A DNA stretch of 64,000 bases from contig NZ_OZ007039.1 in NCBI RefSeq assembly GCF_963931675.1, forward strand, positions 2,207,806 through 2,271,805, written 5' to 3'. The notes below the pieces were generated by a model, which was not told the DNA's origin, searched no databases, and was given only the letters and a program-made list of their open reading frames with translations. Positions 1 through 9,259 of this stretch are shown piece after piece. How positions within the stretch are numbered: position 1 is the first letter of the stretch; the number at the start of each line of letters is the position of its first letter. Position numbers and translations under genes: made by a program. The stretch comes from an uncultured Alistipes sp. GTDB lineage: Bacteria > Bacteroidota > Bacteroidia > Bacteroidales > Rikenellaceae.

Positions 1-808
<808 letters not shown>

Positions 809-817
809 CTAAAAAAG

Positions 818-848
818 TTGTGGGATATAGATTAATTTTATATCTTTG
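818..848 (+). promoter_or_regulatory. Promoter of the oxyR-like gene (TTG-N20-TATCTTTG)
   Basis: TTG at 818-820 is followed after 20 bases by TATCTTTG at 841-848, a full match to the Bacteroidetes primary sigma consensus. Transcription should start near 852, leaving a short leader before the ATG at 871. Confidence 0.75.
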
Positions 849-870
849 TTCAAGGAAATAAACGTCTGTT

Positions 871-1770
871 ATGACCATCATTCAACTCGAATACCTGTTG
901 GCGGTAGCCAACTGCGGCAGTTTTTCGCAGGCTGCCGAGCACTGTTTCGTGACGCAGCCGTCGCTGAGTATGCAGATCAAGTCGCTGGAGGAGGAGTTGG
1001 GCGTAGTGCTGCTGGACCGTTCGAAGAAACCGGTAATCCCGACGGAGGCGGGCGCTGCGGTGCTGGAGCAGGCGCGTGAGACGCTCAAGGCCTACAACTA
1101 CATCCGGGAGGTGGTTGCCGAATTGAAGGGCGAGACGGCCGGGAAACTGCGTCTGGGTGTGATCCCGACGATTGCGCCCTACCTGCTCCACAAGTTCATT
1201 CCGACCTTTGTGCGGGAGTACCCGAAGGTGGAGCTGGAGATCTCGGAGATGATCACTTCGGAGATCGTCGAGGCGCTGAAGCGCGACCGGATCGACGCGG
1301 CGCTGGTGGCGAGCGGCACGTGCGGGGAGGGGATCTTCGAGCAGGAACTTTTCAACGACCGTTTTTATGCGTATGTATCCCCGGAAAACCCGCTCTACGA
1401 ACGGCAGAACATCCGCATCGAGGATATCGACCTGAAGGACCTGGTGATCCTGAGTCCGGGCAACTGTATGCGGGACCAGATCATCGAGCTGTGCCAGGCG
1501 CGTCGTTCGATGCCGACGCACTATTCGTTCGAATCGGGTTCGCTGGACACGCTGATGCGGATCGTGGACTGCACGTCGTGCCTGACGATCATTCCGGAGA
1601 TGTCGATCGAGTATATTCCGGCGGACCACCGCGACCGGCTGAAGACGCTGGCCAAGGGTGCGATGTCGCGCAAGATCGCCGTGGCGGTGCGTCGCACGTA
1701 TGTCAAGAACTCGATTATCCGGGTCCTGACGGAGACGATCCTCTCGTGCGTGGAGCAGTCGCGTTCGTGA
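871..1770 (+). CDS. oxyR: LysR-type peroxide-responsive regulator OxyR
   Basis: LysR-family DNA-binding activator. Residues 1-60 form the winged helix-turn-helix (AEHCFVTQPSLSMQIKSLEEELG) and the rest is the effector domain. Cys199 and Cys208 lie in GNCMRDQIIELC, at the same numbers and spacing (eight residues between) as the disulfide-forming pair of E. coli OxyR. That makes a peroxide sensor much more likely than a metabolite-binding LysR protein. The length of 299 aa fits the family. The gene is monocistronic, with its own promoter and a strong terminator at 1811-1846. No catalase or ahpC gene is next to it here, so its targets must lie elsewhere. Confidence 0.88.
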   Translation: MTIIQLEYLLAVANCGSFSQAAEHCFVTQPSLSMQIKSLEEELGVVLLDRSKKPVIPTEAGAAVLEQARETLKAYNYIREVVAELKGETAGKLRLGVIPTIAPYLLHKFIPTFVREYPKVELEISEMITSEIVEALKRDRIDAALVASGTCGEGIFEQELFNDRFYAYVSPENPLYERQNIRIEDIDLKDLVILSPGNCMRDQIIELCQARRSMPTHYSFESGSLDTLMRIVDCTSCLTIIPEMSIEYIPADHRDRLKTLAKGAMSRKIAVAVRRTYVKNSIIRVLTETILSCVEQSRS

Positions 1771-1810
1771 ACCCGGATGCGAAGGATGTCCGATGCTCCG
1801 GAAAAGTTGA

Positions 1811-1846
1811 AAATCCCCGATACGTCAGGTCGTATCGGGGATTTTT
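1811..1846 (+). terminator. Rho-independent terminator after oxyR
   Basis: A 14-bp perfect stem (AAATCCCCGATACG with its complement) with a six-base loop is followed by a T run, 41 bases after the oxyR stop codon. Confidence 0.85.
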
Positions 1847-1994
1847 CGAAAAGCCGGAGCCGATTGTACCCGGTTTTTTGTCTGTGGTTTGTGACGGAAG
1901 CTCGCAATCGGTTTTTCTTCTGCCGCTTGCCGACGGTTTGGATGGATGCAATGTGTTTTTTTGCCGGTAATTTTCAAATATCATTCTCTTTTCG

Positions 1995-2002
1995 TACCTT
2001 TG
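1995..2002 (+). promoter_or_regulatory. -7 box ahead of rsfS (TACCTTTG)
   Basis: TACCTTTG lies 29 bases before the rsfS ATG and probably drives the rsfS-ftsH-cdsA-psd run. The upstream -33 element is weak (TTTTC near 1971). Confidence 0.55.
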
Positions 2003-2031
2003 CAAGGTTATAGACACCTACATGGAAATTT

Positions 2032-2382
2032 ATGGACAAACTGATCGAAACGATCGTCAGCGCGATTGAAGATAAAAAAGGGAAAAATATCGTATCGTTG
2101 GACCTCTCGGGCTTCGACGGGGCCATCTGTTCTCATTTCGTGGTCTGCAACGCGGATTCCACGACGCAGGTGGCGGCCATAGCCGACGGCATCGAGGAGA
2201 AGGTGCTCGAAACGCTGGGCGAAAAGGTCTGGCGCATCGAGGGGCAGCAGAATGCCCTGTGGATCGCCATGGACTATGTAGACGTTGTGGTTCACATCTT
2301 CCAGACGGAGCTGCGCAGCTTCTACCGGCTTGAGGAGCTGTGGGCCGATGCCCCGATGGTGAAATACGAATACGAAGCGTAA
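2032..2382 (+). CDS. rsfS: Ribosome silencing factor RsfS (Iojap family)
   Basis: RsfS binds ribosomal protein uL14 on the 50S subunit and blocks subunit joining under starvation. The 116-aa product has the family core: LDLSGFDGAICSHFVVCNAD near residues 24-43 and IAMDYVDVVVHIF near 82-94, and its length fits. It is the first gene of a colinear run. ftsH begins six bases after its stop, so translation and transcription are probably linked. The call rests on family recognition of the conserved DYVDVVVHIF segment. Confidence 0.9.
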   Translation: MDKLIETIVSAIEDKKGKNIVSLDLSGFDGAICSHFVVCNADSTTQVAAIADGIEEKVLETLGEKVWRIEGQQNALWIAMDYVDVVVHIFQTELRSFYRLEELWADAPMVKYEYEA

Positions 2383-2388
2383 AAACTT

Positions 2389-4509
2389 ATGGCACAGAAT
2401 CTGAACAAACGTAGCAATAATCCGAAAATGAACATGCCCCGGTTCTCGCTGTTGTGGGTCTACGGGGTGATTGCGGCGCTGATCGTGGGCTACTACCTGT
2501 TCAACCCGTCGGGCGAGCAGCCCGTCGAGAGTAACTGGACGACGGTCGAGCCGATGGTCGAGGCCGGGGATGTGGAGAAGATCCTGGTGGTGAACAAGGA
2601 CCAGGCCCAGGTTTTTCTGAAACGGGAATCCGTTGCGAAATACCGCAGCGATTCGCTCGATAAGCGCTTCCGGCGGCTGCCGGAGAGCGGTCCGCAGCTG
2701 ATCTTTACGATCGGTTCGGTGGATTCGTTCCGCGAGGACCTGAATGCAGCCGAATCCCGCTCGGGGGCGAGTGTCCCGGTGGAGTACGACAACCGGGACG
2801 ACGGCTGGACCTCGCTGCTGGTGAATCTGCTGCCGTGGGTGCTGATCATCGGGGTGTGGATCTTCATCATGCGTTCGATGGCCCGCGGGGCGGGTGCCGG
2901 GGGCGGAGGCGGCATCATGAATGTCGGCAAGGCCAAGGCGCAGGTCTTCGACAAGGACAACTCCAAGCGGGTGACGTTCAAGGATGTGGCCGGCCTGGAG
3001 GAGGCCAAGGTCGAGATCATGGAGATCGTCGACTTCCTGAAGAAGGCCGACAAATACAAGGAACTGGGCGCCAAAATCCCGAAAGGGGCGCTGCTCGTGG
3101 GCCCTCCGGGCACGGGTAAGACGCTGCTGGCGAAGGCCGTGGCGGGCGAGGCGAATGTTCCGTTTCTCTCGATTTCGGGTTCGGATTTTGTGGAGATGTT
3201 CGTGGGCGTGGGGGCGTCGCGCGTGCGCGACCTCTTCGAGCAGGCCAAGCAGAAAGCCCCGTGCATCGTCTTCATCGACGAGATCGACGCCATCGGCCGG
3301 GCGCGCGGCAAGAATGCCGGCTTCTCGGGCAACGACGAGCGTGAAAATACGCTGAACCAGCTGCTCACGGAGATGGACGGTTTCCAGACCAATACGGGCG
3401 TGATCGTGCTGGCGGCAACCAACCGCGCCGACATCCTGGACAAGGCGCTGATGCGGGCCGGGCGTTTCGACCGCCAGATCGAGGTAGGGCTTCCCGACGT
3501 GAAGGAGCGCGAGGAGATCTTCGAGGTGCACCTGCGCCCGTTGAAACTCGACCCGGCGCTGGACCGTTCGTTCCTGGCGCGCCAGACCCCGGGCTTCTCG
3601 GGCGCCGACATCGCCAACGTTTGCAACGAGGCGGCCCTGATCGCGGCCCGCCACAACAAGAAATACATCTCCAAGGAGGACTTCCTGGCGGCCATCGACC
3701 GGATCATCGGCGGCCTGGAGCGCAAGAACAAGATCATTACCGACGAGGAGAAGCGCGTGATCGCCTATCACGAGGCGGGCCATGCCACGGTAAGCTGGAT
3801 TCTCGAAAATGCCAGTCCGCTGATCAAGGTGACGATCATCCCGCGCGGGAAGGCGCTGGGTGCCGCGTGGTACCTGCCCGAGGAGCGTCAGATCACCACG
3901 CGCGAGCAGCTGATGGACGAACTGGCGGCGACGCTGGGCGGGCGCGTGTCGGAGCAGCTGACCTTCGGGGAGGTGTCGACCGGGGCGTTGAACGACCTGG
4001 AGCGCGTCACCAAACAGGCTTACGCCATGGTGGCCTACTACGGCATGAGCGAAGAGGTCGGGACGCTGTCGTATTACGACTCGACGGGCCAGAGCGACAT
4101 GTCCTTTACGAAGCCCTACTCCGAGAAGACGGCGCAGCAGATCGACGCCGAAGCCCGGGCGGTGATCGACCGGGCCTACGGGATGGCCGAAAAGGTGCTG
4201 AAGGAGCACCGCGACGGCCTAAAGGAGTTGGCGGAACTGCTTCTGCAGCGCGAGGTGGTCTTTACGGAGGATGTGGAGCGGATTTTCGGCAAGCGCAAGA
4301 AGGATATCGAGCACGAGCGGCGTGAGGCTGCGGCGAAAGCCGGGGCGGAAGGCGCCTCGTCGGAGGCTTCGGCGCCGTCCGCCGATGAAAAGCGCTCCGG
4401 AACGCAGAATGCTGCCGTCTCGGCCGCGGGGACCCCGGAGCAGCCGGGCGTGAAGAACCCGTCAGGCCCGGAATCCGTCTCATCGAGCGATTCGAAACAG
4501 AAGGCGTGA
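2389..4509 (+). CDS. ftsH: ATP-dependent zinc metalloprotease FtsH
   Basis: Membrane-bound AAA+ protease that extracts and degrades misfolded membrane proteins and short-lived regulators. One transmembrane helix lies near residues 20-37 and a second near 145-162, with the periplasmic loop between them. Walker A GPPGTGKT is at 238-245, Walker B follows as CIVFIDEID (292-300), and the zinc motif HEAGH is at 461-465. After about residue 640 comes a low-complexity Ala/Glu/Ser/Pro tail of some 65 residues, typical of a flexible extension and not needed for catalysis. It sits directly after rsfS and 24 bases before cdsA, placing membrane proteolysis with phospholipid synthesis. Confidence 0.98.
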   Translation: MAQNLNKRSNNPKMNMPRFSLLWVYGVIAALIVGYYLFNPSGEQPVESNWTTVEPMVEAGDVEKILVVNKDQAQVFLKRESVAKYRSDSLDKRFRRLPESGPQLIFTIGSVDSFREDLNAAESRSGASVPVEYDNRDDGWTSLLVNLLPWVLIIGVWIFIMRSMARGAGAGGGGGIMNVGKAKAQVFDKDNSKRVTFKDVAGLEEAKVEIMEIVDFLKKADKYKELGAKIPKGALLVGPPGTGKTLLAKAVAGEANVPFLSISGSDFVEMFVGVGASRVRDLFEQAKQKAPCIVFIDEIDAIGRARGKNAGFSGNDERENTLNQLLTEMDGFQTNTGVIVLAATNRADILDKALMRAGRFDRQIEVGLPDVKEREEIFEVHLRPLKLDPALDRSFLARQTPGFSGADIANVCNEAALIAARHNKKYISKEDFLAAIDRIIGGLERKNKIITDEEKRVIAYHEAGHATVSWILENASPLIKVTIIPRGKALGAAWYLPEERQITTREQLMDELAATLGGRVSEQLTFGEVSTGALNDLERVTKQAYAMVAYYGMSEEVGTLSYYDSTGQSDMSFTKPYSEKTAQQIDAEARAVIDRAYGMAEKVLKEHRDGLKELAELLLQREVVFTEDVERIFGKRKKDIEHERREAAAKAGAEGASSEASAPSADEKRSGTQNAAVSAAGTPEQPGVKNPSGPESVSSSDSKQKA

Positions 4510-4533
4510 AACTTGTTAGACCTTTGAAAACCG

Positions 4534-5382
4534 ATGAGTGAAAAGATGAAGAACCTGGGGGTCCGCACGTTGAGCGGTGCGGTGCTCGCGGTGGTGGTTC
4601 TGGGTGCCATCCTCTGGTCTCAGTGGAGTTTCGGACTCCTGCTGGGGGTACTGCTGGTCTGCGGCATGATGGAGTTTTACTCCCTGGCCGGAAAACGGGG
4701 CCGCCGCCCGCAGCGGTTTGTCGGACTTGTGGCGGGTCTTGTGCTCTTTGCCCTGAATTTCGCCTTCGTCAGCGACGACATCCAGATCCTGGGTTCCGCC
4801 AACCGGGCCTTCGGCTGCGGAATGGCCTTTCTGCTGCTGCTGTTGCCCGTGATGTTCATCTGCGAACTCTACCGACGGGGCGAGGATCCCGCGGGCAATA
4901 TCGCCACGACCCTGCTGGGTCTGGTTTACGTGGCGATGCCGCTGTCGCTGATGTGCTACTTCCCGATCATTGCCAGCGAGACCTGGAGCCCCTGGGTGAT
5001 GCTCTTCTACATCTTCATCATCTGGGCGAACGACGTCTTCGCCTACCTGGTGGGGATGTCGGTCGGCCGCCACCGCCTTTGCGAACGCCTTTCGCCCAAG
5101 AAGTCGTGGGAAGGCTTCTTCGGCGGGGTCATCGGGGCCGTGGCGATGGGACTGCTCGCCGCCCGGGTGCTGGAGGACAGCTATGCGGCGTGGGCCGGTC
5201 TGGCCCTCGTGGCTTCGGTCACGGGGGTGCTGGGCGACCTGGTGGAGTCGATGTTCAAGCGGGCCGCGGGTGTCAAGGATTCGGGTACGCTGATTCCGGG
5301 GCACGGAGGTGTCCTGGACCGTTTCGACGCCATGCTGCTATCGGCGCCCTTCGTCTTCGTCTATATGCTTTTCGTCATGTAA
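4534..5382 (+). CDS. cdsA: Phosphatidate cytidylyltransferase CdsA
   Basis: Integral inner-membrane enzyme that makes CDP-diacylglycerol from phosphatidic acid and CTP, the branch point for all phospholipids. The 282-aa protein is strongly hydrophobic with several membrane helices and ends with the CDP-alcohol signature SMFKRAAGVKDSG followed by PGHGGVLDRFD (about residues 232-258), which holds the catalytic acidic residues. psd follows 18 bases later, so two steps of phosphatidylethanolamine synthesis are encoded side by side. Confidence 0.96.
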   Translation: MSEKMKNLGVRTLSGAVLAVVVLGAILWSQWSFGLLLGVLLVCGMMEFYSLAGKRGRRPQRFVGLVAGLVLFALNFAFVSDDIQILGSANRAFGCGMAFLLLLLPVMFICELYRRGEDPAGNIATTLLGLVYVAMPLSLMCYFPIIASETWSPWVMLFYIFIIWANDVFAYLVGMSVGRHRLCERLSPKKSWEGFFGGVIGAVAMGLLAARVLEDSYAAWAGLALVASVTGVLGDLVESMFKRAAGVKDSGTLIPGHGGVLDRFDAMLLSAPFVFVYMLFVM

Positions 5383-5400
5383 CCGCAAACCTTACCTATT

Positions 5401-6084
5401 ATGAGAATCAACAAGGAAGGATACAAGATTATCGGCATTTCGGGGGCCGTCTGCCTTCTGATCTGGTGGTTTTTCTACCGGATGCTGGTCAATGAATCGG
5501 GTGTCGCCTTGCTGTGGGGCGGTACGATATTCCTGCTGCTGTTCTGGTTCTTCATCGTGGCGTTCTTCCGCGAGCCGCGGCGGGTGCGGATCCATGATGC
5601 CGATCTGGTCTTTGCGCCGTGCGACGGCCGCGTGGTGGTGACCGAGGTGGTGAAGGAGACCGAATACCTCCAGGAGGAGATGCTGCAGATCTCGATCTTC
5701 ATGTCGATCACGAACGTCCACATGAACTGGGTTCCGGTGGGCGGTGTCGTGGAGTATTTCAAATACCATCCGGGCCGTTTCCTGGTGGCCTGGCATCCGA
5801 AGTCGTCGACCGAGAACGAGCGGACGACCACGGTGGTGAAGATGCCTACGGGCCAGCGGGTGCTGTTCCGTCAGGTGGCGGGTCTGATCGCCCGGCGGAT
5901 CATCTCCTACATGAAGGTCGGCAATCCCGTGGAGCAGAACAGCGTCTGCGGGTTCATCAAGTTCGGCTCACGGGTCGACATCCTGATTCCGAAGGATAGC
6001 GAGCTGCTGGTCGAGATCGGCGACCCGACGGTGGGCTCGCAGACGCCGATCGCGCGGCTGCGCAAGGTGGTGGATAACCAATAA
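5401..6084 (+). CDS. psd: Phosphatidylserine decarboxylase proenzyme
   Basis: Makes phosphatidylethanolamine by decarboxylating phosphatidylserine. The 227-aa proenzyme belongs to the short Psd class. Two N-terminal hydrophobic segments (about residues 10-28 and 35-56) anchor it. The motif GFIKFGSRVDILIP contains the self-cleavage site between Gly189 and Ser190, where the serine becomes the pyruvoyl group on the small alpha chain. It is adjacent to cdsA; no phosphatidylserine synthase gene is seen in this window. Confidence 0.94.
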   Translation: MRINKEGYKIIGISGAVCLLIWWFFYRMLVNESGVALLWGGTIFLLLFWFFIVAFFREPRRVRIHDADLVFAPCDGRVVVTEVVKETEYLQEEMLQISIFMSITNVHMNWVPVGGVVEYFKYHPGRFLVAWHPKSSTENERTTTVVKMPTGQRVLFRQVAGLIARRIISYMKVGNPVEQNSVCGFIKFGSRVDILIPKDSELLVEIGDPTVGSQTPIARLRKVVDNQ

Positions 6085-6093
6085 CCGGAAACC

Positions 6094-7200
6094 ATGCAAA
6101 CGACGCCTCAGACGGTTCTGAAATTCATCGTGGGCGCGGCGATCGCTACGGCCGTGCTCTTTCTGGTGTGGTATTTCTCGTCGATCGTCGTCTATATTCT
6201 GGTCTCGGCGGTGCTGGCCGTGATGGGGCGCCCGCTGGTGAAACGCCTCTCGGGGGTGCATATCCGCGGTTGGCAGATCCCGCGCTGGCTGGCGGCCCTG
6301 GTGACGCTGGTTGTGATCTGGGCGATCTTCGCGGCCTGCTTCTCGCTCTTCGTGCCGCTGGTCTTCAACAAGATCAACCAGTTCGCCCATGTGGACTTCG
6401 CGGCCGTCATGGCGAGTATCGGCGAACCCCTGGCTCGTGCGCAACTCGACCTGCAGCACCTTTTCTCCCTGCCCGAAAGCACCTTTTCGCTCTCCGAGGA
6501 GCTGACCGATGCCCTGCGGGGAATCATCGACTTCGATTCGCTCAACCTGATCTTCTCGTCGATCGTCAACCTGGTGATCTCGTCGGTGATCGCGATCTTC
6601 TCGATTTCGTTTATCACCTTCTTCTTCCTCAAGGAGGAGGGGCTTTTCTATGCAATGGTGACTTCGGTTTTCCCGGAGCACTACCATGAAAACATCACCC
6701 GGGCGCTGGATTCGGTGACGCTGCTGCTGGCCCGCTACTTTACGGGCATCCTGTCGGAGAGCCTGCTGCTGACGATTGCCGTGTCGCTGGTGATGATGAC
6801 CTTCGGGATGAAGACCGTGGATGCCGCCTTCATCGGCCTGACGATGGGCATCATGAACGTCGTACCCTATGCGGGCCCGCTGATCGGCGGGATCTTCTCG
6901 GTCTTCGTGGGGATTGTGACGCCGATCGAGGGGATGCCCGTGGGGCATACGGTGCTGGTCATCATCTGCTCGCTGCTGGTCATCAAGGGGCTGGACGATT
7001 TCGTGCTGCAGCCGACACTCTATTCGGAACGGGTCAAGGCCCATCCGCTGGAGGTCTTTCTGGTGATCCTGATTGCGGGATCGCTGGCCGGGATCGTGGG
7101 GATGCTGTTGGCGATACCCTCCTATACGGTGCTGCGGGTCTTCGCCAAGGAGTTCTTCTCGCAGTTCAGTCTGGTGCGCAAACTGACGGAAAAAATCTGA
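6094..7200 (+). CDS. AI-2E family transporter (predicted permease)
   Basis: Polytopic inner-membrane protein of 368 aa with about seven or eight hydrophobic segments in the arrangement of the AI-2E/PerM family: a pair near the N terminus, a long soluble loop (about residues 90-145), then a cluster including GIMNVVPYAGPLIGG, the most conserved family motif. Family members export small molecules or act as antiporters; the name does not prove autoinducer-2 transport. It begins nine bases after psd, and the riboflavin kinase gene starts two bases after its stop. Confidence 0.9.
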   Translation: MQTTPQTVLKFIVGAAIATAVLFLVWYFSSIVVYILVSAVLAVMGRPLVKRLSGVHIRGWQIPRWLAALVTLVVIWAIFAACFSLFVPLVFNKINQFAHVDFAAVMASIGEPLARAQLDLQHLFSLPESTFSLSEELTDALRGIIDFDSLNLIFSSIVNLVISSVIAIFSISFITFFFLKEEGLFYAMVTSVFPEHYHENITRALDSVTLLLARYFTGILSESLLLTIAVSLVMMTFGMKTVDAAFIGLTMGIMNVVPYAGPLIGGIFSVFVGIVTPIEGMPVGHTVLVIICSLLVIKGLDDFVLQPTLYSERVKAHPLEVFLVILIAGSLAGIVGMLLAIPSYTVLRVFAKEFFSQFSLVRKLTEKI

Positions 7201-7202
7201 CG

Positions 7203-7664
7203 ATGGAGCGTGTGATCGAGGGGGCGGAAAGAGATGCCGGGGCCGGGAAACACGGAGCCGGGAAACACGGGGCCGGGACGCGGGAAGCTGCTCCCGAAAG
7301 GCGCGTGATCGAAGGAGTGGTGGAGCATGGGCAGCGTTTGGGCCGCGAACTGGGTTTCCCGACGGCGAACCTGGCGGTTCCTGCCGGTTTTCCGCTTTCG
7401 GACGGGGTCTACCGTTCGCGTGCGGAAGTCGAGGGGCGCTGGTACGACAGCATGTCGAACCTGGGCTGCAACCCTACGGTAGGGGGCGGTAAACGGCGCC
7501 TGGAGACCCATATTTTCGGTTTTGCGGGCGAGCTTTACGGCAGCCGCCTGCGGGTGGAGTTGCTGGAAAAGATCCGCGACGAGCGGCGTTTCTCTACGCT
7601 GGAGGAGCTGCAGGCGCAGATCGCCGAGGACCGGGCGACGGTGTTGCATCTCCTGGGGAAATGA
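7203..7664 (+). CDS. Stand-alone riboflavin kinase domain protein
   Basis: Predicted to phosphorylate riboflavin to FMN. After an unusual N-terminal stretch with the repeat GAGKHGAGKHGAG (about residues 12-24), residues 36-153 match the flavokinase domain that normally forms the C-terminal half of RibF. It has GRELGFPTANL (the PTAN nucleotide-binding motif), SNLGCNPTVGGG, and LETHIFGF with the expected catalytic Glu. The FAD synthetase half of bifunctional RibF is absent from this 153-aa product. It starts two bases after the AI-2E transporter stop, so it is translated as part of the operon. It could complement a separate RibF elsewhere or be the only kinase; that cannot be decided here. Confidence 0.85.
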   Translation: MERVIEGAERDAGAGKHGAGKHGAGTREAAPERRVIEGVVEHGQRLGRELGFPTANLAVPAGFPLSDGVYRSRAEVEGRWYDSMSNLGCNPTVGGGKRRLETHIFGFAGELYGSRLRVELLEKIRDERRFSTLEELQAQIAEDRATVLHLLGK

Positions 7665-7747
7665 CGGAAGGGGAGCCTTCGGATGGGCATTCCGCACAAC
7701 CGCGCAGCTCCCGCAAAAGAGGATTTACCTAAAAAAAGAAAAAGCAT

Positions 7748-9157
7748 ATGTTTTTGGACAACACGCTTCCCTACAAGGTAGCCGACCTGTCGCTGGCCGA
7801 GTGGGGACGCAAGGAGATCGAGATCTCCGAACACGAAATGCCGGGCCTGATGGCCGTTCGCCGTAAATACGGGCCCCGGAAGCCGCTGAAAGGGGTGCGG
7901 ATCATGGGATCGCTGCACATGACGATCCAGACGGCGGTGCTGATCGAGACGCTCGTGGAGCTGGGCGCCGAGGTGCGCTGGTGCTCGTGCAACATCTTCT
8001 CGACGCAGGACCACGCTGCGGCGGCCATTGCGAAGGCCGGGGTTCCGGTCTTCGCGTGGAAGGGCGAGACGCTGCCCGAATACTGGTGGTGCACGGCGAT
8101 GGCGATGTCGTTCCCGGGCGGCAAGGGCCCGCAGCTGATCGTCGATGACGGCGGTGACGCCACGCTGCTGATCCACAAGGGCTACAAGGCCGAGAACGAC
8201 GCCGCGACGCTCGACTACGCTCCCTCGTCCTATGAGGAGGAGGTCATCCTCGACACCTTGAAGCGGATTCTGGCCGAGGACCCGCAGAAGTGGCACCGCA
8301 CGGTGGCCGAATGGAAGGGCGTGAGCGAGGAGACCACGACGGGCGTGCACCGCCTCTACCAGATGCAGGCCGCCGGAGAGCTGCTCGTTCCGGCGATCAA
8401 CGTGAACGACTCCTGCACGAAGTCGAAGTTCGACAACCTCTACGGGTGCCGCGAGTCGCTGGCCGACGGCATCAAGCGCGCGACGGACGTGATGATTGCC
8501 GGGAAGGTGGTCGTCGTGTGCGGTTACGGCGATGTGGGCAAGGGCTGCGCGCGTTCGATGCGCTCCTATGGCGCCCGGGTGATCGTCACGGAGATCGACC
8601 CGATCTGCGCGCTGCAGGCGGCGATGGAGGGCTTCGAGGTGAAGACTGTGGAGAGCGCCCTGGCCGAGGGCAACATCTATGTCACCTGCACGGGCAACTG
8701 CGACATCATCACGCTGGAGCACATGGAGCGGATGCGCGACCAGGCGATCGTCTGCAACATCGGTCACTTCGACAACGAGATCCAGATGGCGCGTCTGGAG
8801 GCGTCGTCGGCCGTGAAGACGACGATCAAGCCGCAGGTCGACAAGTACACCTTCCCCGACGGCCACTCGATCTTCATTCTGGCCGAGGGGCGTCTGGTGA
8901 ACCTGGGCTGTGCGACGGGCCACCCGTCGTTCGTGATGTCGAACTCCTTCACGAACCAGTGTCTGGCGCAGATGGAGTTGTGGGAGCAGGACCTCAAGGT
9001 GGATGTCTACCGCCTGCCGAAGCACCTCGACGAGGAGGTGGCGCGGCTGCACCTGGACAACCTGGGTGTCGAACTGACGCACCTGACGAAGAAGCAGGCC
9101 GACTATATCGGTGTCCCGGAAGAGGGACCCTACAAGGCCGACCACTACCGTTATTGA
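7748..9157 (+). CDS. ahcY: Adenosylhomocysteinase (S-adenosyl-L-homocysteine hydrolase)
   Basis: Hydrolyses S-adenosylhomocysteine to adenosine and homocysteine, relieving inhibition of methyltransferases. The 469-aa protein shows the family order: substrate domain with [14 protein letters not shown] and [21 protein letters not shown] before the NAD site, the Rossmann motif [14 protein letters not shown] (about residues 253-266), and the C-terminal KADHYRY tail that contributes to the neighbouring NAD site in the tetramer. It has an A-rich leader. A bidirectional terminator separates it from the convergent M16 peptidase gene. Confidence 0.97.
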   Translation: MFLDNTLPYKVADLSLAEWGRKEIEISEHEMPGLMAVRRKYGPRKPLKGVRIMGSLHMTIQTAVLIETLVELGAEVRWCSCNIFSTQDHAAAAIAKAGVPVFAWKGETLPEYWWCTAMAMSFPGGKGPQLIVDDGGDATLLIHKGYKAENDAATLDYAPSSYEEEVILDTLKRILAEDPQKWHRTVAEWKGVSEETTTGVHRLYQMQAAGELLVPAINVNDSCTKSKFDNLYGCRESLADGIKRATDVMIAGKVVVVCGYGDVGKGCARSMRSYGARVIVTEIDPICALQAAMEGFEVKTVESALAEGNIYVTCTGNCDIITLEHMERMRDQAIVCNIGHFDNEIQMARLEASSAVKTTIKPQVDKYTFPDGHSIFILAEGRLVNLGCATGHPSFVMSNSFTNQCLAQMELWEQDLKVDVYRLPKHLDEEVARLHLDNLGVELTHLTKKQADYIGVPEEGPYKADHYRY

Positions 9158-9174
9158 GGTAGGGCCTTTATGCG

Positions 9175-9207
9175 AAAAGCCCCGGGAGCAAACCTCCCGG
9201 GGCTTTT
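9175..9207. terminator. Bidirectional terminator between ahcY and the M16 peptidase
   Basis: A 14-bp perfect stem AAAAGCCCCGGGAG with its complement and a five-base loop. It has A and T runs on both sides, so it can stop transcription from either direction. Confidence 0.85.
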
Positions 9208-9259
9208 GCATTCAAGCGGTCGGCGGGCGGTGCCGGGGCTGCCGGGCTGCCCGATCCGA

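Noticed and set aside
2389-7664. The ftsH to riboflavin-kinase run as a novel system
   Set aside because: rsfS-ftsH-cdsA-psd clustering looks like ordinary core-gene order for this lineage; only the stand-alone kinase domain is unusual.
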